Below are positions 1-13,076 of a stretch of DNA of 64,000 nt, piece after piece; within the stretch, counting starts at the first letter, position 1, and every line of letters starts with the position of its first letter. The stretch is taken from NCBI GenBank assembly GCA_022824005.1, contig JAJEBG010000060.1:1-64000 (forward strand), read 5' to 3'. The notes under the pieces are model-generated. The model was not told the DNA's origin. It made no database searches and saw only the letters and a list, made by a program, of their open reading frames with translations. Both the position numbers and the translations under genes were made by a program. Origin of the DNA: Paracoccaceae bacterium. Lineage in GTDB: Bacteria > Pseudomonadota > Alphaproteobacteria > Rhodobacterales > Rhodobacteraceae.

Positions 1-5
1 GATAC

Positions 6-22
6 GCTATCAATATGATAGC
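6..22. promoter_or_regulatory. Perfect palindrome upstream of vapB, likely autoregulatory operator
   Basis: Two 7-base arms, gctatca and tgatagc, flank a 3-base centre (ata) 18 bases before the vapB start codon. Ribbon-helix-helix antitoxins of VapBC modules usually repress their own operon through such inverted repeats. The site is seen directly; the repressor role is inferred. The promoter itself would lie at or beyond the window edge. Confidence 0.55.
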
Positions 23-40
23 AATCTCGGAGGCAAGCCG

Positions 41-301
41 ATGGCGACGATCAACGTGAGACAGCTCGACGACGACGTGGTGTACCGCCTCAAGCAGCGC
101 GCCGCCCTGAACAACCGCTCGCTGGAGGGCGAGGTGCGCCATGTCTTGGAATGCGCGGCCGACGACGACATGGCGGCGAAGCGCGCCAGGTTCTTGGAGG
201 CGTCGGACAGGCTGCGGGAGAAGACCAGGGGTCGCAAGCAGACCCCGGCGGAAGTGCTGATCCGCGAGGATCGCGACCACGGACATCGCGACGACTTCTG
301 A
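41..301 (+). CDS. vapB: VapB/FitA-like ribbon-helix-helix antitoxin
   Basis: This 86-residue protein starts MATINVRQLDDDVVYRLK, the short beta strand and helix of an Arc/FitA-type ribbon-helix-helix DNA-binding domain (about residues 1-40). A charged, lysine- and arginine-rich tail follows, of the kind that wraps the cognate toxin. A good ribosome binding site (ggagg) lies just upstream. Its stop codon overlaps the next start as tgATG, so translation of the PIN toxin is probably coupled. The expected role is to neutralise VapC and, as a complex with it, to repress the operon. GC content and codon use are clearly richer than in the rRNA-flanking chromosome, which suggests horizontal acquisition. 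Confidence 0.85.
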   Translation: MATINVRQLDDDVVYRLKQRAALNNRSLEGEVRHVLECAADDDMAAKRARFLEASDRLREKTRGRKQTPAEVLIREDRDHGHRDDF

Positions 302-729
302 TGCGCTTCGTGGTCGATGCGAGCGTGGCGGTCAAGTTGCTGGTCGACGAGAAAGATTCGGATGCCGCGCGGGGACTAGCGGCGAGCGGCGAGGATCTGC
401 ACACGCCGCGCCTGATGGCTTCCGAGGCCGCCAATGCGCTGTGGCGCAAGGCGCGGACGGGTCAAATGGAGCGCGCCGACGCAGGCGCCGCCCTTGCTTG
501 GATGGCCGAAATGCCGCTGCGCTGGCACGACGACGAGACCATCAGCGCGGACGCGCTCCGTCTGGCACTGGCCCTCGACCATGCGGTTTACGACTGCGTG
601 TATCTCGCGCTCGCGCACCGTATCGGCGCGACGGTGGTGACGGCGGACCGCCGATTCGTGACGGCTGTTGCGCCGACCGAGCATGGCGAGACCGTGATGA
701 CACTGGCCGACTACGCGGAAACGCGATGA
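301..729 (+). CDS. vapC: VapC-type PIN-domain ribonuclease toxin
   Basis: This 142-residue protein begins MRFVVDASVAVKLLVDE, with the first PIN acidic residue in VVDAS. An acidic Glu in SEAANALWRK and the C-terminal pair in VYDCVYLALA and VVTADRRF complete the expected Asp/Glu set that binds Mg. PIN toxins of this kind cut tRNA or rRNA and stop growth when the antitoxin is lost. I chose the ATG that overlaps the antitoxin stop; a longer upstream reading frame exists but would sit inside vapB. The gene is GC-rich like vapB and lies tail-to-tail with the rRNA operon. Family assignment is firm; the RNA target is unknown. Confidence 0.9.
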   Translation: MRFVVDASVAVKLLVDEKDSDAARGLAASGEDLHTPRLMASEAANALWRKARTGQMERADAGAALAWMAEMPLRWHDDETISADALRLALALDHAVYDCVYLALAHRIGATVVTADRRFVTAVAPTEHGETVMTLADYAETR

Positions 730-764
730 TCGCCGTTCGCCGACTTTGACAGCCATTTTTTTGA

Positions 765-791
765 TTCCCCATGATTCCCACGGGGTTCCCA
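765..791 (-). promoter_or_regulatory. Three spaced GGGAA repeats resembling MraZ boxes
   Basis: Read on the minus strand, TGGGAA, TGGGAA and GGGGAA follow one another with start-to-start spacings of 11 and 10 bases. Tandem TGGGAA units on an 11-base period are the binding signature of the MraZ repressor ahead of division-wall gene clusters. Here no mraZ follows: the GC-rich vapBC module begins at once on that side. It may be an orphan operator left when the module inserted, or chance. Confidence 0.3.
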
Positions 792-821
792 TTGCTGATT
801 CATGCTTGGTGTGCATAATCG

Positions 822-858
822 AAAAGCCCTTGAAAACATTGCGTTTTCAAGGGCTTTT
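822..858 (-). terminator. rRNA operon terminator, possibly bidirectional
   Basis: A perfect 16-bp stem (822-837 with 843-858) with a 5-base loop lies directly downstream of the fMet tRNA on the minus strand. The T run is four bases on the minus strand and seven on the plus strand, so it could also stop transcripts leaving vapC. Confidence 0.85.
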
Positions 859-860
859 TT

Positions 861-937
861 TGGTTGCGGGGGTAGGATTTGAACCTACGACCTTCAGGTT
901 ATGAGCCTGATGAGCTACCAGACTGCTCCACCCCGCG
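861..937 (-). tRNA. tRNA-fMet (CAT), initiator
   Basis: A 77-base cloverleaf with encoded CCA. The anticodon loop reads CTCATAA, giving CAT. It opens with CGCGGGG, leaving the unpaired first base typical of bacterial initiators, and its anticodon stem has the consecutive G-C pairs. It is the last gene of the rRNA operon, a common alphaproteobacterial arrangement. Confidence 0.95.
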
Positions 938-976
938 CTAGATTTTGAGAAATTGCGAAGACATGCGCATTTTCTA

Positions 977-1094
977 GGTCTGGCGGCGACCTACTCTCCC
1001 ACGCCTTAAGACGCAGTACCATCGGCGCTACGGTGCTTAACCGTCGAGTTCGGAATGGGATCGGGTGTTTCACTCGTGCCATGACCACCAAACC
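977..1094 (-). rRNA. rrf: 5S ribosomal RNA
   Basis: The terminal helix pairs ggtttggtgg at the 5' end with ccgccagacc at the 3' end, giving a 118-base RNA. Characteristic blocks such as ccgaactcgg are present. It lies between 23S and the initiator tRNA. End positions are set by the terminal helix and should be good to a few bases. Confidence 0.95.
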
Positions 1095-1163
1095 AAGAAA
1101 ATGCGCAAAGATTGTCACACGTTGCCAAGTCAAACTGATCAGAAACGTTGCTTCTACTGGATC

Positions 1164-3990
<2,827 letters not shown>

Positions 3991-4192
3991 TGATCCAGAA
4001 AAAGCATCGCTCTCTCTGGCTGTCAGAAGCTGGATCTTCCCGAGTCCGGGCCACTGCCCGGACCGGTCAGTTACTTGACTTGGATAGACAATTGTCACGC
4101 CGACAACCAACGGTAACGTCGGAGCCGTTGCGACAATGTCATGTGTTACAATCTCTTCACGATGTCAAAACCTGCATAGGTCACCCCATGCA

Positions 4193-4268
4193 TGGTGGAG
4201 CGTACCGGGATCGAACCGGTGACCTCCTGAATGCAAATCAGACGCTCTCCCTGCTGAGCTAACGCCCC
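4193..4268 (-). tRNA. tRNA-Ala (TGC)
   Basis: A 76-base cloverleaf with encoded CCA; the anticodon arm CTGATTTGCATTCAG gives TGC. The acceptor stem GGGGCGT pairs with ACGCTCC with one G-U. It sits in the 16S-23S spacer next to tRNA-Ile, as in most alphaproteobacteria. Confidence 0.96.
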
Positions 4269-4279
4269 GGAGTAATCGA

Positions 4280-4356
4280 TGGTGGGTCGAAGAGGACTTG
4301 AACCTCCGACCTCACGCTTATCAGGCGTGCGCTCTCACCAACTGAGCTACCGACCC
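4280..4356 (-). tRNA. tRNA-Ile (GAT)
   Basis: A 77-base cloverleaf with encoded CCA; the anticodon arm ACGCCTGATAAGCGT gives GAT. It is the first tRNA of the 16S-23S spacer, 11 bases before tRNA-Ala. Confidence 0.96.
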
Positions 4357-4523
4357 GCTAATTTCCATGACGGTCCGGCCGCAAGCGTCGTTTAGTATTG
4401 AAGAGATATGAGGACGGCTTGGCCGCTTGATGCCCCAATTGAGATATTTGGGACTGTCTGGTGAACCTAACGAAGATCATCACGCAGAGAATCTGCGTTC
4501 GACGTTCCATCGTCAGGCATCCC

Positions 4524-6007
<1,484 letters not shown>

Positions 6008-6189
6008 AAAACGCGACAAGTCGCGTTCTTGACGTCTGAACCAATTGCACATCACACGTTGGTCCCGAGGTTTGTCAGGACCAACATGAAGCTGACACCC
6101 GAATCATCGGTCGAAACCTATCGGGCCGACATGCATTTGAAACTTCAGTCGCTTGGACCAAAGCCGCCCGCATATCTCTTCAACACTAA

Positions 6190-6202
6190 ATTTTCAAAGA
6201 GC
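6190..6202 (-). promoter_or_regulatory. boxA-like antitermination element in the rRNA leader
   Basis: On the minus strand the leader between promoter and 16S reads CGCTCTTTGAAAA, close to the TGCTCTTTA boxA bound by NusB-S10 in rRNA antitermination. It lies about 105 bases downstream of the predicted start site and 180 bases before 16S. The rest of 6008-6306 is untranslated leader in which I see no gene. Confidence 0.6.
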
Positions 6203-6306
6203 GCGAAGCCCACCAGATCAAGCGCAACTGTTAAGCCACGCCCCAGACCCGAAAAGCCTCCCTGATTTTCCACACGGGGACGAATCAGTCACCGTGCGAA
6301 CTGAAT

Positions 6307-6335
6307 AGAATAGTGATCAATATCGCTCGTGTCAA
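6307..6335 (-). promoter_or_regulatory. rRNA operon promoter, sigma-70 type
   Basis: The minus strand carries a perfect -35 box TTGACA (6330-6335), a 17-base spacer, and a -10 box TATTCT (6307-6312). Transcription would begin near 6300, giving a leader of about 290 bases that contains the boxA-like site. A consensus -35 and ideal spacing fit a strong rRNA promoter. Confidence 0.75.
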
Positions 6336-6409
6336 GAAAAAAGAACGACACGGCTATCATTTTTACGAGGCGAGTTGTTTGACACACGAAAATAGACGAA
6401 AATGTCCCG

Positions 6410-7024
6410 CTATTGGTGTCGCCCTCGTGCTTTCATTTTCCACCACAAACGGATGGCTAAGAGACTCAAAACGATAACCGCGTAGACGATAGGTTCGGTG
6501 GGCCAGGCTTTCACAACCAACAGGTAATGCACAGCCCCCGCCACAGCCACAAAGTAAGTCAGTTGATGAATACGCCGCCATCGCTTCGGACCCAATCGGC
6601 GCAAAGATAGGTTATTTGAGGTGATGACGAGGGGAAGCAGGGCCACAAAGCCGACCATACCGATTGTGATGTAAGGTCTCCTGACGATTTCGGTCACTAT
6701 CATCGCCATATCAAGCCCCTGATCAAGGATTAGCCATGTCAGCATATGAGCCAAAACATAGACAAAGGCGATAACTCCAATGGCCCGTCTGAACTTTATG
6801 AGATTGATACCTGCGAGACGATGAATCGGCGTGATCAATAGAGCCAAAATGATCAACTGCAAACCCCGCTCGCCGTAGGCGTGTTCCAAGACTTGTATCG
6901 GATTAGCCCCCAAATTATCTCCTAGCGCTTGCCAAAACAGAAACAAGCCGGGCAATGGAAATATGATATAAATGGGCCAAGCAGGAATCCGTCTAATGAC
7001 ACCATTGACCTTGGATTGCAGCAC
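6410..7024 (-). CDS. msrQ: MsrQ, heme-binding membrane subunit of MsrPQ
   Basis: This 204-residue inner-membrane protein has about six hydrophobic helices and the ferric-reductase-like transmembrane fold. Candidate heme-ligating histidines are in VYVLAHMLTW, RRIHQLTYFVAVAGAVHYLLV and nearby. MsrQ takes electrons from the respiratory quinone pool or flavin reductase and passes them to the periplasmic molybdoenzyme MsrP, which reduces oxidised methionines in envelope proteins. It lies 12 bases downstream of msrP on the same strand, the usual msrPQ operon. Its length is normal for the family. It reads towards the rRNA promoter region and ends about 75 bases from it. Confidence 0.92.
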   Translation of the reverse strand: MLQSKVNGVIRRIPAWPIYIIFPLPGLFLFWQALGDNLGANPIQVLEHAYGERGLQLIILALLITPIHRLAGINLIKFRRAIGVIAFVYVLAHMLTWLILDQGLDMAMIVTEIVRRPYITIGMVGFVALLPLVITSNNLSLRRLGPKRWRRIHQLTYFVAVAGAVHYLLVVKAWPTEPIVYAVIVLSLLAIRLWWKMKARGRHQ

Positions 7025-7036
7025 GAGAAGTAACGA

Positions 7037-7963
7037 TCAATAATTTGTTATGAGGTCCATACCCGAATAAAGGCTAGCGACTTCATCGGCGTAACCGTTA
7101 AACATGCGCGTCTCAATTCGTTTCGCGAAGAGCCCGCCGCCGACCACGCGCTCGGTGGCTTGAGACCAACGTGGATGGCTACGATTTGGATTCACATTAG
7201 AATAAAAGCCGTACTCCCTGGGTGCCTGCATATTCCATGTTGTCTCGGGTTGATCGCTGACTAAACTAATCCGCACAATCGATTTGATTGATTTGAAGCC
7301 ATATTTCCATGGGACGACGAGGCGAATGGGCGCGCCGTTCTGTTTCGGCATGTCCTCACCATAAAGGCCTGTCGCCAATAGAGTGAGGGGATGCATGGCT
7401 TCATCCAACCTCAAACCCTCTCGGTAGGGCCAATCAAGACCCCGTGATCGCTGTCCACGCATCTCTTCAGGGCGATAAAGCGTTTCAAAGGCGACGTATC
7501 TTGCGCCCGCTTGGGGTTCAACACGTTGCAGAAATTCTGACAATTGGAAGCCGATCCATGGAACCACCATTGACCATGCTTCGACGCAGCGTAGACGATA
7601 AATTCGCTCTTCAAGATTGACGCCTTTGATAATGTCTTCAAAGGCATAGACGCCCGGTTTTCCGACCAAACCATCAACTTTCACTTCCCACGGTGACGTT
7701 GTCAAACTCGACGCGTGGCGCGCCGGATCATCTTTGCCTGTGCCAAATTCATAAAAGTTGTTGTAAGATGTGATATCGTCATAATCGGTCAATTCATCCT
7801 TTACCGAGTAACGAGGGTTACGAGGCGGGGTTGTGGCCATTGAAGGTCCAGCCAAGAGTCCCAAGGCCGCTGTTCCACCCGCCATGATTTGACGTCGATT
7901 GAGCCATAGAGACTTCGGCGTGACATCTGAATATCGAAGTTCCGTCGTAAAGCGATACGTCAT
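7037..7963 (-). CDS. msrP: MsrP, periplasmic methionine sulfoxide reductase, molybdopterin subunit
   Basis: This 308-residue protein has a twin-arginine signal near residues 21-45 ([10 protein letters not shown] followed by a hydrophobic stretch), so it should be exported folded with its cofactor. The molybdenum-ligating cysteine is in [15 protein letters not shown], and the family signature [13 protein letters not shown] stands near the C terminus. It belongs to the sulfite-oxidase fold and repairs free and protein-bound methionine sulfoxide in the periplasm together with MsrQ. The 200 bases upstream hold no clear promoter. The length matches MsrP proteins from other alphaproteobacteria. Confidence 0.93.
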   Translation of the reverse strand: MTYRFTTELRYSDVTPKSLWLNRRQIMAGGTAALGLLAGPSMATTPPRNPRYSVKDELTDYDDITSYNNFYEFGTGKDDPARHASSLTTSPWEVKVDGLVGKPGVYAFEDIIKGVNLEERIYRLRCVEAWSMVVPWIGFQLSEFLQRVEPQAGARYVAFETLYRPEEMRGQRSRGLDWPYREGLRLDEAMHPLTLLATGLYGEDMPKQNGAPIRLVVPWKYGFKSIKSIVRISLVSDQPETTWNMQAPREYGFYSNVNPNRSHPRWSQATERVVGGGLFAKRIETRMFNGYADEVASLYSGMDLITNY

Positions 7964-8108
7964 TTTCTATCTCCCCACTGTTAAACCGCTTATTCTAAAC
8001 CGCTAGATAGAAATACAAAACAACTATTTTCAGATGTTATGGCCGTCTCGACTCAATTCCATCTTCCCCCGGCATCAAGTTTGACTTCGGGTATTTGCTT
8101 TGGGTTGG

Positions 8109-8143
8109 CACCTGATAGGTCGCCTGCGGCGACCTATCAGGTG
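8109..8143. terminator. Perfect 16-bp hairpin between clpB and msrP
   Basis: The arms (8109-8124 and 8128-8143) match perfectly around a 3-base loop, reading cacctgataggtcgcc on the plus strand. It follows the clpB stop by 20 bases in the direction of clpB transcription. There is no T tract on either side, so it may be a factor-assisted terminator or an mRNA-stabilising end rather than a classic intrinsic terminator. Confidence 0.6.
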
Positions 8144-8162
8144 GTTAGAATTTTCAATCTCT

Positions 8163-10775
8163 TTAGTGCAAAGTGGCAGGATTTCCATTCGACTTCAAGA
8201 CAGGTGAGCCATTAAAAGACAGGCCTTGACCATCAAATTCACTGATCTCCACACTCTTACCTTTTGTCAACGAGTCCGACAAAAGTATCTCTGCTAGAGG
8301 ATTGAGAACATGATCTTGGATCGCACGTTTGAGCGGTCGCGCTCCATAAACGGGATCATATCCTTGGTCAGCAAGCCACTCTTTGGCCGACGGATCAAAT
8401 TTTAACGTCAGGTCCCGCTCCACCAATCTTTGCTGCAACAGACTGAGCTGGATATCAACAATCTCGTCCACATCATCGCGGGTCAATCTGTCAAAAGTGA
8501 TTATCTCGTCCAATCGGTTGAGAAATTCGGGGCGGAAGTGATGTCGGACGTCCTGCATAACCTTTTTACGTACATTCGCGGATACGGGACCGGTTTGGAC
8601 TTCCGCTAGACGCTCCGAGCCCAAGTTCGAGGTCATAATAATCAAGGTGTTCTTGAAATCAGCGGTCCGCCCCTGACCATCGGTCAGGACACCATCGTCA
8701 AGAACCTGCAACAGAATATTGAAAACCTCTGTATGCGCTTTCTCAACCTCATCAAGCAAGACCACTTGATAGGGCCGGCGGCGCACCGCCTCGGTCAACG
8801 CCCCACCTTCTTCATAGCCGACATAGCCAGGCGGCGCACCGATCAGCCGCGATACGGCATGTTTCTCCATATATTCAGACATATCGATGCGGACCATCGC
8901 CGAGTTGTCATCAAAAAGAAACTCTGCCAATGCTTTGGTGAGTTCAGTTTTGCCAACCCCCGTCGGCCCCAAGAACAAGAATGAACCCATCGGCTTTCCC
9001 GGATCACTTAATCCGGTGCGCGAGCGCCGAACCGCATTGCATACGGCTCTGACAGCTTGATGCTGCGCCACCACACGTCGGCCAATAACGTGTTCCATGT
9101 TGAGGAGTTTGTCTTGCTCGCTTTGCAACATTCTTGTGGTGGGAATACCCGTCCATTTTTCTACAACTTCGGCAATTTGTTCCGAACGAACGGCCTCACC
9201 CACCATCACAGATTTTTGTGCCTTTTCAGCTTCGGCCAACTTTTTCTCAAGATCGGGGATGACGCTGTAACTCAACTTTCCGGCGCGCTGCAAATTGCCC
9301 TCACGTTTGGCACGTTCGAGTTCGTCTCGGCTTATATCCAGTGCTTCTTTGGTTTGACGGGCATTTTCTAACCGGTCACGTTCCGCTTGCCATTTCGCGG
9401 TCATATCTCTCGATTGATCCAACAATTTTGCCGCTTCCGCCTCAAGTTCAATCCGTCGATTTTTTGATTCACCATCGGACTCCTTTTTGAGAGCCTCCAC
9501 TTCAATCTGTTTCTGAAACAAGTCTCGGTCAATCACGTCGAGTTCTTCAGGCTTGGAGTCAACTTCCATCCGCAACCGACTCGCGGCCTCATCAACGAGA
9601 TCAATAGCTTTGTCAGGCAAGAATCGCTCCGAGATGTAGCGGTCGGACAATCGCGCCGCTGCCACAAGTGCCGCATCAGCGATCCGCACCCCATGATGGA
9701 CTTCGTATTTTTCTTTGATTCCGCGGAGAATAGAAATGGTATCATTCACCGAAGGTTCATTGATGAAGACGGGTTGAAAACGCCGCGCAAGGGCCGCGTC
9801 TTTCTCAATATACTTTTGAAACTCGCTGAGTGTTGTTGCACCAATGCACCGCAAGTCACCTCGCGCTAATGCCGGTTTGAGCATGTTGGAGGCGTCCATT
9901 GTTCCCTGTGTTTGCCCCGCCCCGACAATCAGGTGCAACTCATCCACAAAGATGATGACCTCACCTGCGGCATCATCAATTTCAGCCAGAACCGCTTTCA
10001 GCCGTTCCTCAAATTCACCTCGATACTTTGCTCCCGCAACGAGAGACGCCATATCCAATTCAAGAAGGCGCTTGTGATTCAAACTTTCGGGTATATCGCC
10101 CCTGATGATGCGGTTGGCCAAACCTTCAGCGATGGCCGTCTTTCCGACGCCAGGCTCGCCAATTAAAACGGGATTATTCTTGGTACGTCGACTGAGGACC
10201 TGCATGGTCCGACGGATTTCCTCATCGCGGCCAATGATCGGGTCGATTTTGCCCCTTCGGGCGGCTTCCGTGAGGTCGCGCGTGAAACGTTTTAAGGCAT
10301 CAAAGCCAGACTCTGCGGTTTCACTATCGGCGGTTCGACCTTTTCGTAAATCCCCAATAACGGATTTCAGGCGGGTTAAATCGAGACCGGATTGCTGGAG
10401 AATATTTCTCGCCTCAGAGCGCGATGTGGCCAAAGCGCAGAGCAGCAGATCGGCGGTGATGAACGCGTCGCCATTTGCCGTAGCCTGTTTTCTTGCCTCA
10501 TTCATCACTCGCTTCAAACCGGGCGACGGATAAACCGAGCCATTTTCCCCCTCAACTTTTGACTGGTTCTCAAAATATCTCTGGGTGTTCTGTTGGCAGG
10601 CTCGGATATCACCTCCGGCTCTGACAATCAGATTGGCCGGCAATTCCTCGGGGTTCTCCAAAATAGCCGCAAGTAAATGAACCGGCGTCACTTGGCTCAC
10701 CGCACTCATAGCGGCCATCTGTGAACCTTTGGCCAAAAGTTCGTTGACCCTCTCGGTCGTTTTTTCTTTACTCAT
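8163..10775 (-). CDS. clpB: ClpB, disaggregating Hsp100 chaperone
   Basis: An 870-residue AAA+ protein with every part of ClpB: the N domain with two Clp repeats (about 1-150), the first ATPase module with Walker [14 protein letters not shown], the long coiled-coil middle domain (about 400-530), and the second ATPase module with [13 protein letters not shown]. It pulls polypeptides out of aggregates together with DnaK. I chose ATG at 10775, preceded by aaggag. A GTG one codon upstream is possible. The upstream region carries a heat-shock-type promoter. The gene is divergent from pyrF across about 250 bases. No missing motif is seen. Confidence 0.97.
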   Translation of the reverse strand: MSKEKTTERVNELLAKGSQMAAMSAVSQVTPVHLLAAILENPEELPANLIVRAGGDIRACQQNTQRYFENQSKVEGENGSVYPSPGLKRVMNEARKQATANGDAFITADLLLCALATSRSEARNILQQSGLDLTRLKSVIGDLRKGRTADSETAESGFDALKRFTRDLTEAARRGKIDPIIGRDEEIRRTMQVLSRRTKNNPVLIGEPGVGKTAIAEGLANRIIRGDIPESLNHKRLLELDMASLVAGAKYRGEFEERLKAVLAEIDDAAGEVIIFVDELHLIVGAGQTQGTMDASNMLKPALARGDLRCIGATTLSEFQKYIEKDAALARRFQPVFINEPSVNDTISILRGIKEKYEVHHGVRIADAALVAAARLSDRYISERFLPDKAIDLVDEAASRLRMEVDSKPEELDVIDRDLFQKQIEVEALKKESDGESKNRRIELEAEAAKLLDQSRDMTAKWQAERDRLENARQTKEALDISRDELERAKREGNLQRAGKLSYSVIPDLEKKLAEAEKAQKSVMVGEAVRSEQIAEVVEKWTGIPTTRMLQSEQDKLLNMEHVIGRRVVAQHQAVRAVCNAVRRSRTGLSDPGKPMGSFLFLGPTGVGKTELTKALAEFLFDDNSAMVRIDMSEYMEKHAVSRLIGAPPGYVGYEEGGALTEAVRRRPYQVVLLDEVEKAHTEVFNILLQVLDDGVLTDGQGRTADFKNTLIIMTSNLGSERLAEVQTGPVSANVRKKVMQDVRHHFRPEFLNRLDEIITFDRLTRDDVDEIVDIQLSLLQQRLVERDLTLKFDPSAKEWLADQGYDPVYGARPLKRAIQDHVLNPLAEILLSDSLTKGKSVEISEFDGQGLSFNGSPVLKSNGNPATLH

Positions 10776-10851
10776 CACTCGACTCCTTCTCTATGAAGCA
10801 TCTGCCATTGTTGACTCCCGATTGCGGCAAGTCATCCACAGACCTTGATAA

Positions 10852-10882
10852 ATATGTGGGATTCGACAACAATAAAAACAAG
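10852..10882 (-). promoter_or_regulatory. RpoH (sigma-32)-type heat-shock promoter for clpB
   Basis: On the minus strand CTTGTT (10877-10882), a 16-base spacer, and CCCACATAT (10852-10860) match the RpoH pattern CTTG...CCCCATnT. The site lies about 77 bases before the clpB start. ClpB is an RpoH target in proteobacteria, which supports the reading. Confidence 0.65.
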
Positions 10883-11024
10883 TGACTGAGGCACGATGCT
10901 TTGTCATACATCTCATTGCGAGGAAGGTTTGCTGCCATTTTTTGAACTCTTGTTGAGCCATGGTATGATGTGAAAATGACGTCTTCGCCAACACCGAGAT
11001 TTTGATGAACGGGAGAGCGCAGTT

Positions 11025-11726
11025 TTGACATCACAAATTTCTGATGAACGGCTGATTGTTGCGCTGGATATGCCCGACGCGGACAGGGCACGTGAATTGG
11101 TCACAGAGCTCGGCTCTCTTGTCAATTTCTACAAGATTGGCCTTGGCATGTTGTGCTCGGGAGGTCTGAAACTGGCCATGGATTTGAAAAGCAAAAACGG
11201 CAAACGTATTTTTCTGGACCTTAAACTCTTTGATATTGACGCGACGGTCGCGGCCGCCGTCCGAAGTATCGCATCGCTCAATCCTGATTTCTTGACCGTG
11301 CATGGCGACCCGCATATCGTCAAAGCCGCGGTGGAGGCTGGTGCCCAATCGTCAATGAAAATTCTTGCCGTAACCATTCTCACCTCATTGGATCGAGATG
11401 ACCTTGATGCCGCTATGCTCGCCGCAGGTCAGGTGAGAGATATTGCTATTGAGAGGGCAAAACGTGCCTTGGCTTGTGGTGCCGATGGGATCATTTGCTC
11501 GCCGCTAGAAGCGAAGGATATTCGTGGCCTTGAACAGGCAGGGGGCAAACTGATTGTAACGCCAGGGACACGCCCCTTAGGATCACCTCGGCAAGGCCAA
11601 AAAAGAGTCGCGACTCCCCGAGAAGCGATCCGGGATGGGGCCGACCATCTGGTGATTGGGCGGCCCATCACGGAAAGCGCCTCACCACGTCAGGCTGTCA
11701 TGACTATCTTGGAATCATTGCCCTGA
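11025..11726 (+). CDS. pyrF: Orotidine 5'-phosphate decarboxylase
   Basis: This 233-residue TIM-barrel enzyme turns OMP into UMP, the last step of de novo pyrimidine synthesis. The catalytic Asp-Lys-Asp cluster is in FLDLKLFDIDATV, the N-terminal strand reads LIVALDMPDADRA, and the phosphate loop includes VTPGTRPLGSPRQGQKR. The best start is TTG at 11025, because the first in-frame ATG (11069) would cut into the LIVALD strand. A TTG start with a modest ribosome site suggests low translation. The length is normal. Confidence 0.95.
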   Translation: MTSQISDERLIVALDMPDADRARELVTELGSLVNFYKIGLGMLCSGGLKLAMDLKSKNGKRIFLDLKLFDIDATVAAAVRSIASLNPDFLTVHGDPHIVKAAVEAGAQSSMKILAVTILTSLDRDDLDAAMLAAGQVRDIAIERAKRALACGADGIICSPLEAKDIRGLEQAGGKLIVTPGTRPLGSPRQGQKRVATPREAIRDGADHLVIGRPITESASPRQAVMTILESLP

Positions 11727-11819
11727 TGAACAAATCATCGTTCTATCAAACATGACCATGCGGCTAGGGAAGAATGCAATCAATTAATCGAAATTTCGTG
11801 AATAAAGACCGAGCAAGAG

Positions 11820-13073
11820 ATGCCCGCCATTTGTCGAGATTGTGAATGTCAGTTTGCGTCCGGCCGTCGATGTCCGTCATGCCATTCACCTCGGGTTATC
11901 GAACACAGCGAAATTGAATCCCTCTCCATCGCGCATATGGATTGCGACGCGTTTTATGCTTCTATTGAAAAGCGTGACAATCCAAAAATCCGCGACCAGC
12001 CGGTCATTATTGGCGGGGGAAGACGAGGAGTCGTTGCGACCGCCTGTTACATAGCCAGAATTCATGGCGTACGCTCGGCCATGCCGATGTTTCGCGCTCG
12101 AAAACTGTGCCCCGATGCCATCATCATTCGTCCTCGAATGGACGTTTATGCTGAAACATCAAGAAAAATCCGTGCCATGATGCTGGAATTGACGCCAGCG
12201 GTTGAACCTTTGTCACTCGATGAAGCCTTTCTCAATCTGACGGGCACACAAAAATTGCATGGTGTTCCGCCCGCCTCAGTTCTTATTCGCTTGTCCAACC
12301 GATTGGAAAATGAATTGGGATTGACGGGTTCAGTGGGTCTCTCGCACAACAAATTTCTTGCCAAACTAGCCTCCGATTTTGAAAAGCCGCGCGGCTTTTC
12401 AATTATCGGAAAAGCAGAAACGCTTAAGGTTCTGGAAGATAAACCTGTGTCTTTGATTTGGGGCGTCGGAGCCGTGATGCAGCGGAAAATGCATGACACC
12501 GGCATTCTCACAATTGGTGATCTCAGAAAATGGTCCCTCACTGAACTGAAGACTCTGTTCGGTGACTCAGGGCACCGATTGTGGAAATTGGCTCGTGGTC
12601 AAGATGGCCGCCCCATTTTGCCAGAGCGAAGGGCAAAAAGTCTGTCGAATGAAACCACCTTTGACCAAGATATTTCAGATATCAATGTCCTTGATGGTTG
12701 TGTTTGGCGTCTGTCAGTCAAGGTAGCCGACCGCGCTAAAGCGAAACAAATACGAGCCCGGGTTGTCATTCTTAAACTGAAGCGACAAAATTTTAAACTC
12801 ATCACGCGCCGTCGTACGCTGCCAACCTCTACTTTCCTCGCCGAGGACATTTATAGCGTGGCCCGACAATTGCTGGCCAGAGAACTTGATCAATCCCCTT
12901 TTCGTCTTATTGGGGTTGGATTGACCGCCCTTCTTGATGCGGGCGAGGATCACCTATTCACCGAGTTCGTTGATAGTGATCGAGCGAGGCAACTCGCCAC
13001 GGAAAACGCGGTGGATGAACTCCGCCAACGTTTTGGTAAAGATATCATCTATAAAGGCCGCTCTCTTCGTTGA
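11820..13073 (+). CDS. dinB: DNA polymerase IV (DinB), with N-terminal Cys4 motif
   Basis: A 417-residue Y-family translesion polymerase. The catalytic acids appear in IAHMDCDAFYASIE and LSLDEAFLNLT, followed by thumb helix-hairpin-helix motifs and a little-finger domain. Before the palm sits an extra segment of about 35 residues with two CxxC pairs (CRDCE and CPSCH), likely a zinc-binding knuckle, which I associate with alphaproteobacterial DinB proteins. The usual C-terminal beta-clamp motif is not obvious in the last residues (GKDIIYKGRSLR). The gene lies 90 bases after pyrF and ends 3 bases from the convergent amidohydrolase gene. Confidence 0.95.
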   Translation: MPAICRDCECQFASGRRCPSCHSPRVIEHSEIESLSIAHMDCDAFYASIEKRDNPKIRDQPVIIGGGRRGVVATACYIARIHGVRSAMPMFRARKLCPDAIIIRPRMDVYAETSRKIRAMMLELTPAVEPLSLDEAFLNLTGTQKLHGVPPASVLIRLSNRLENELGLTGSVGLSHNKFLAKLASDFEKPRGFSIIGKAETLKVLEDKPVSLIWGVGAVMQRKMHDTGILTIGDLRKWSLTELKTLFGDSGHRLWKLARGQDGRPILPERRAKSLSNETTFDQDISDINVLDGCVWRLSVKVADRAKAKQIRARVVILKLKRQNFKLITRRRTLPTSTFLAEDIYSVARQLLARELDQSPFRLIGVGLTALLDAGEDHLFTEFVDSDRARQLATENAVDELRQRFGKDIIYKGRSLR

Positions 13074-13076
13074 CTG

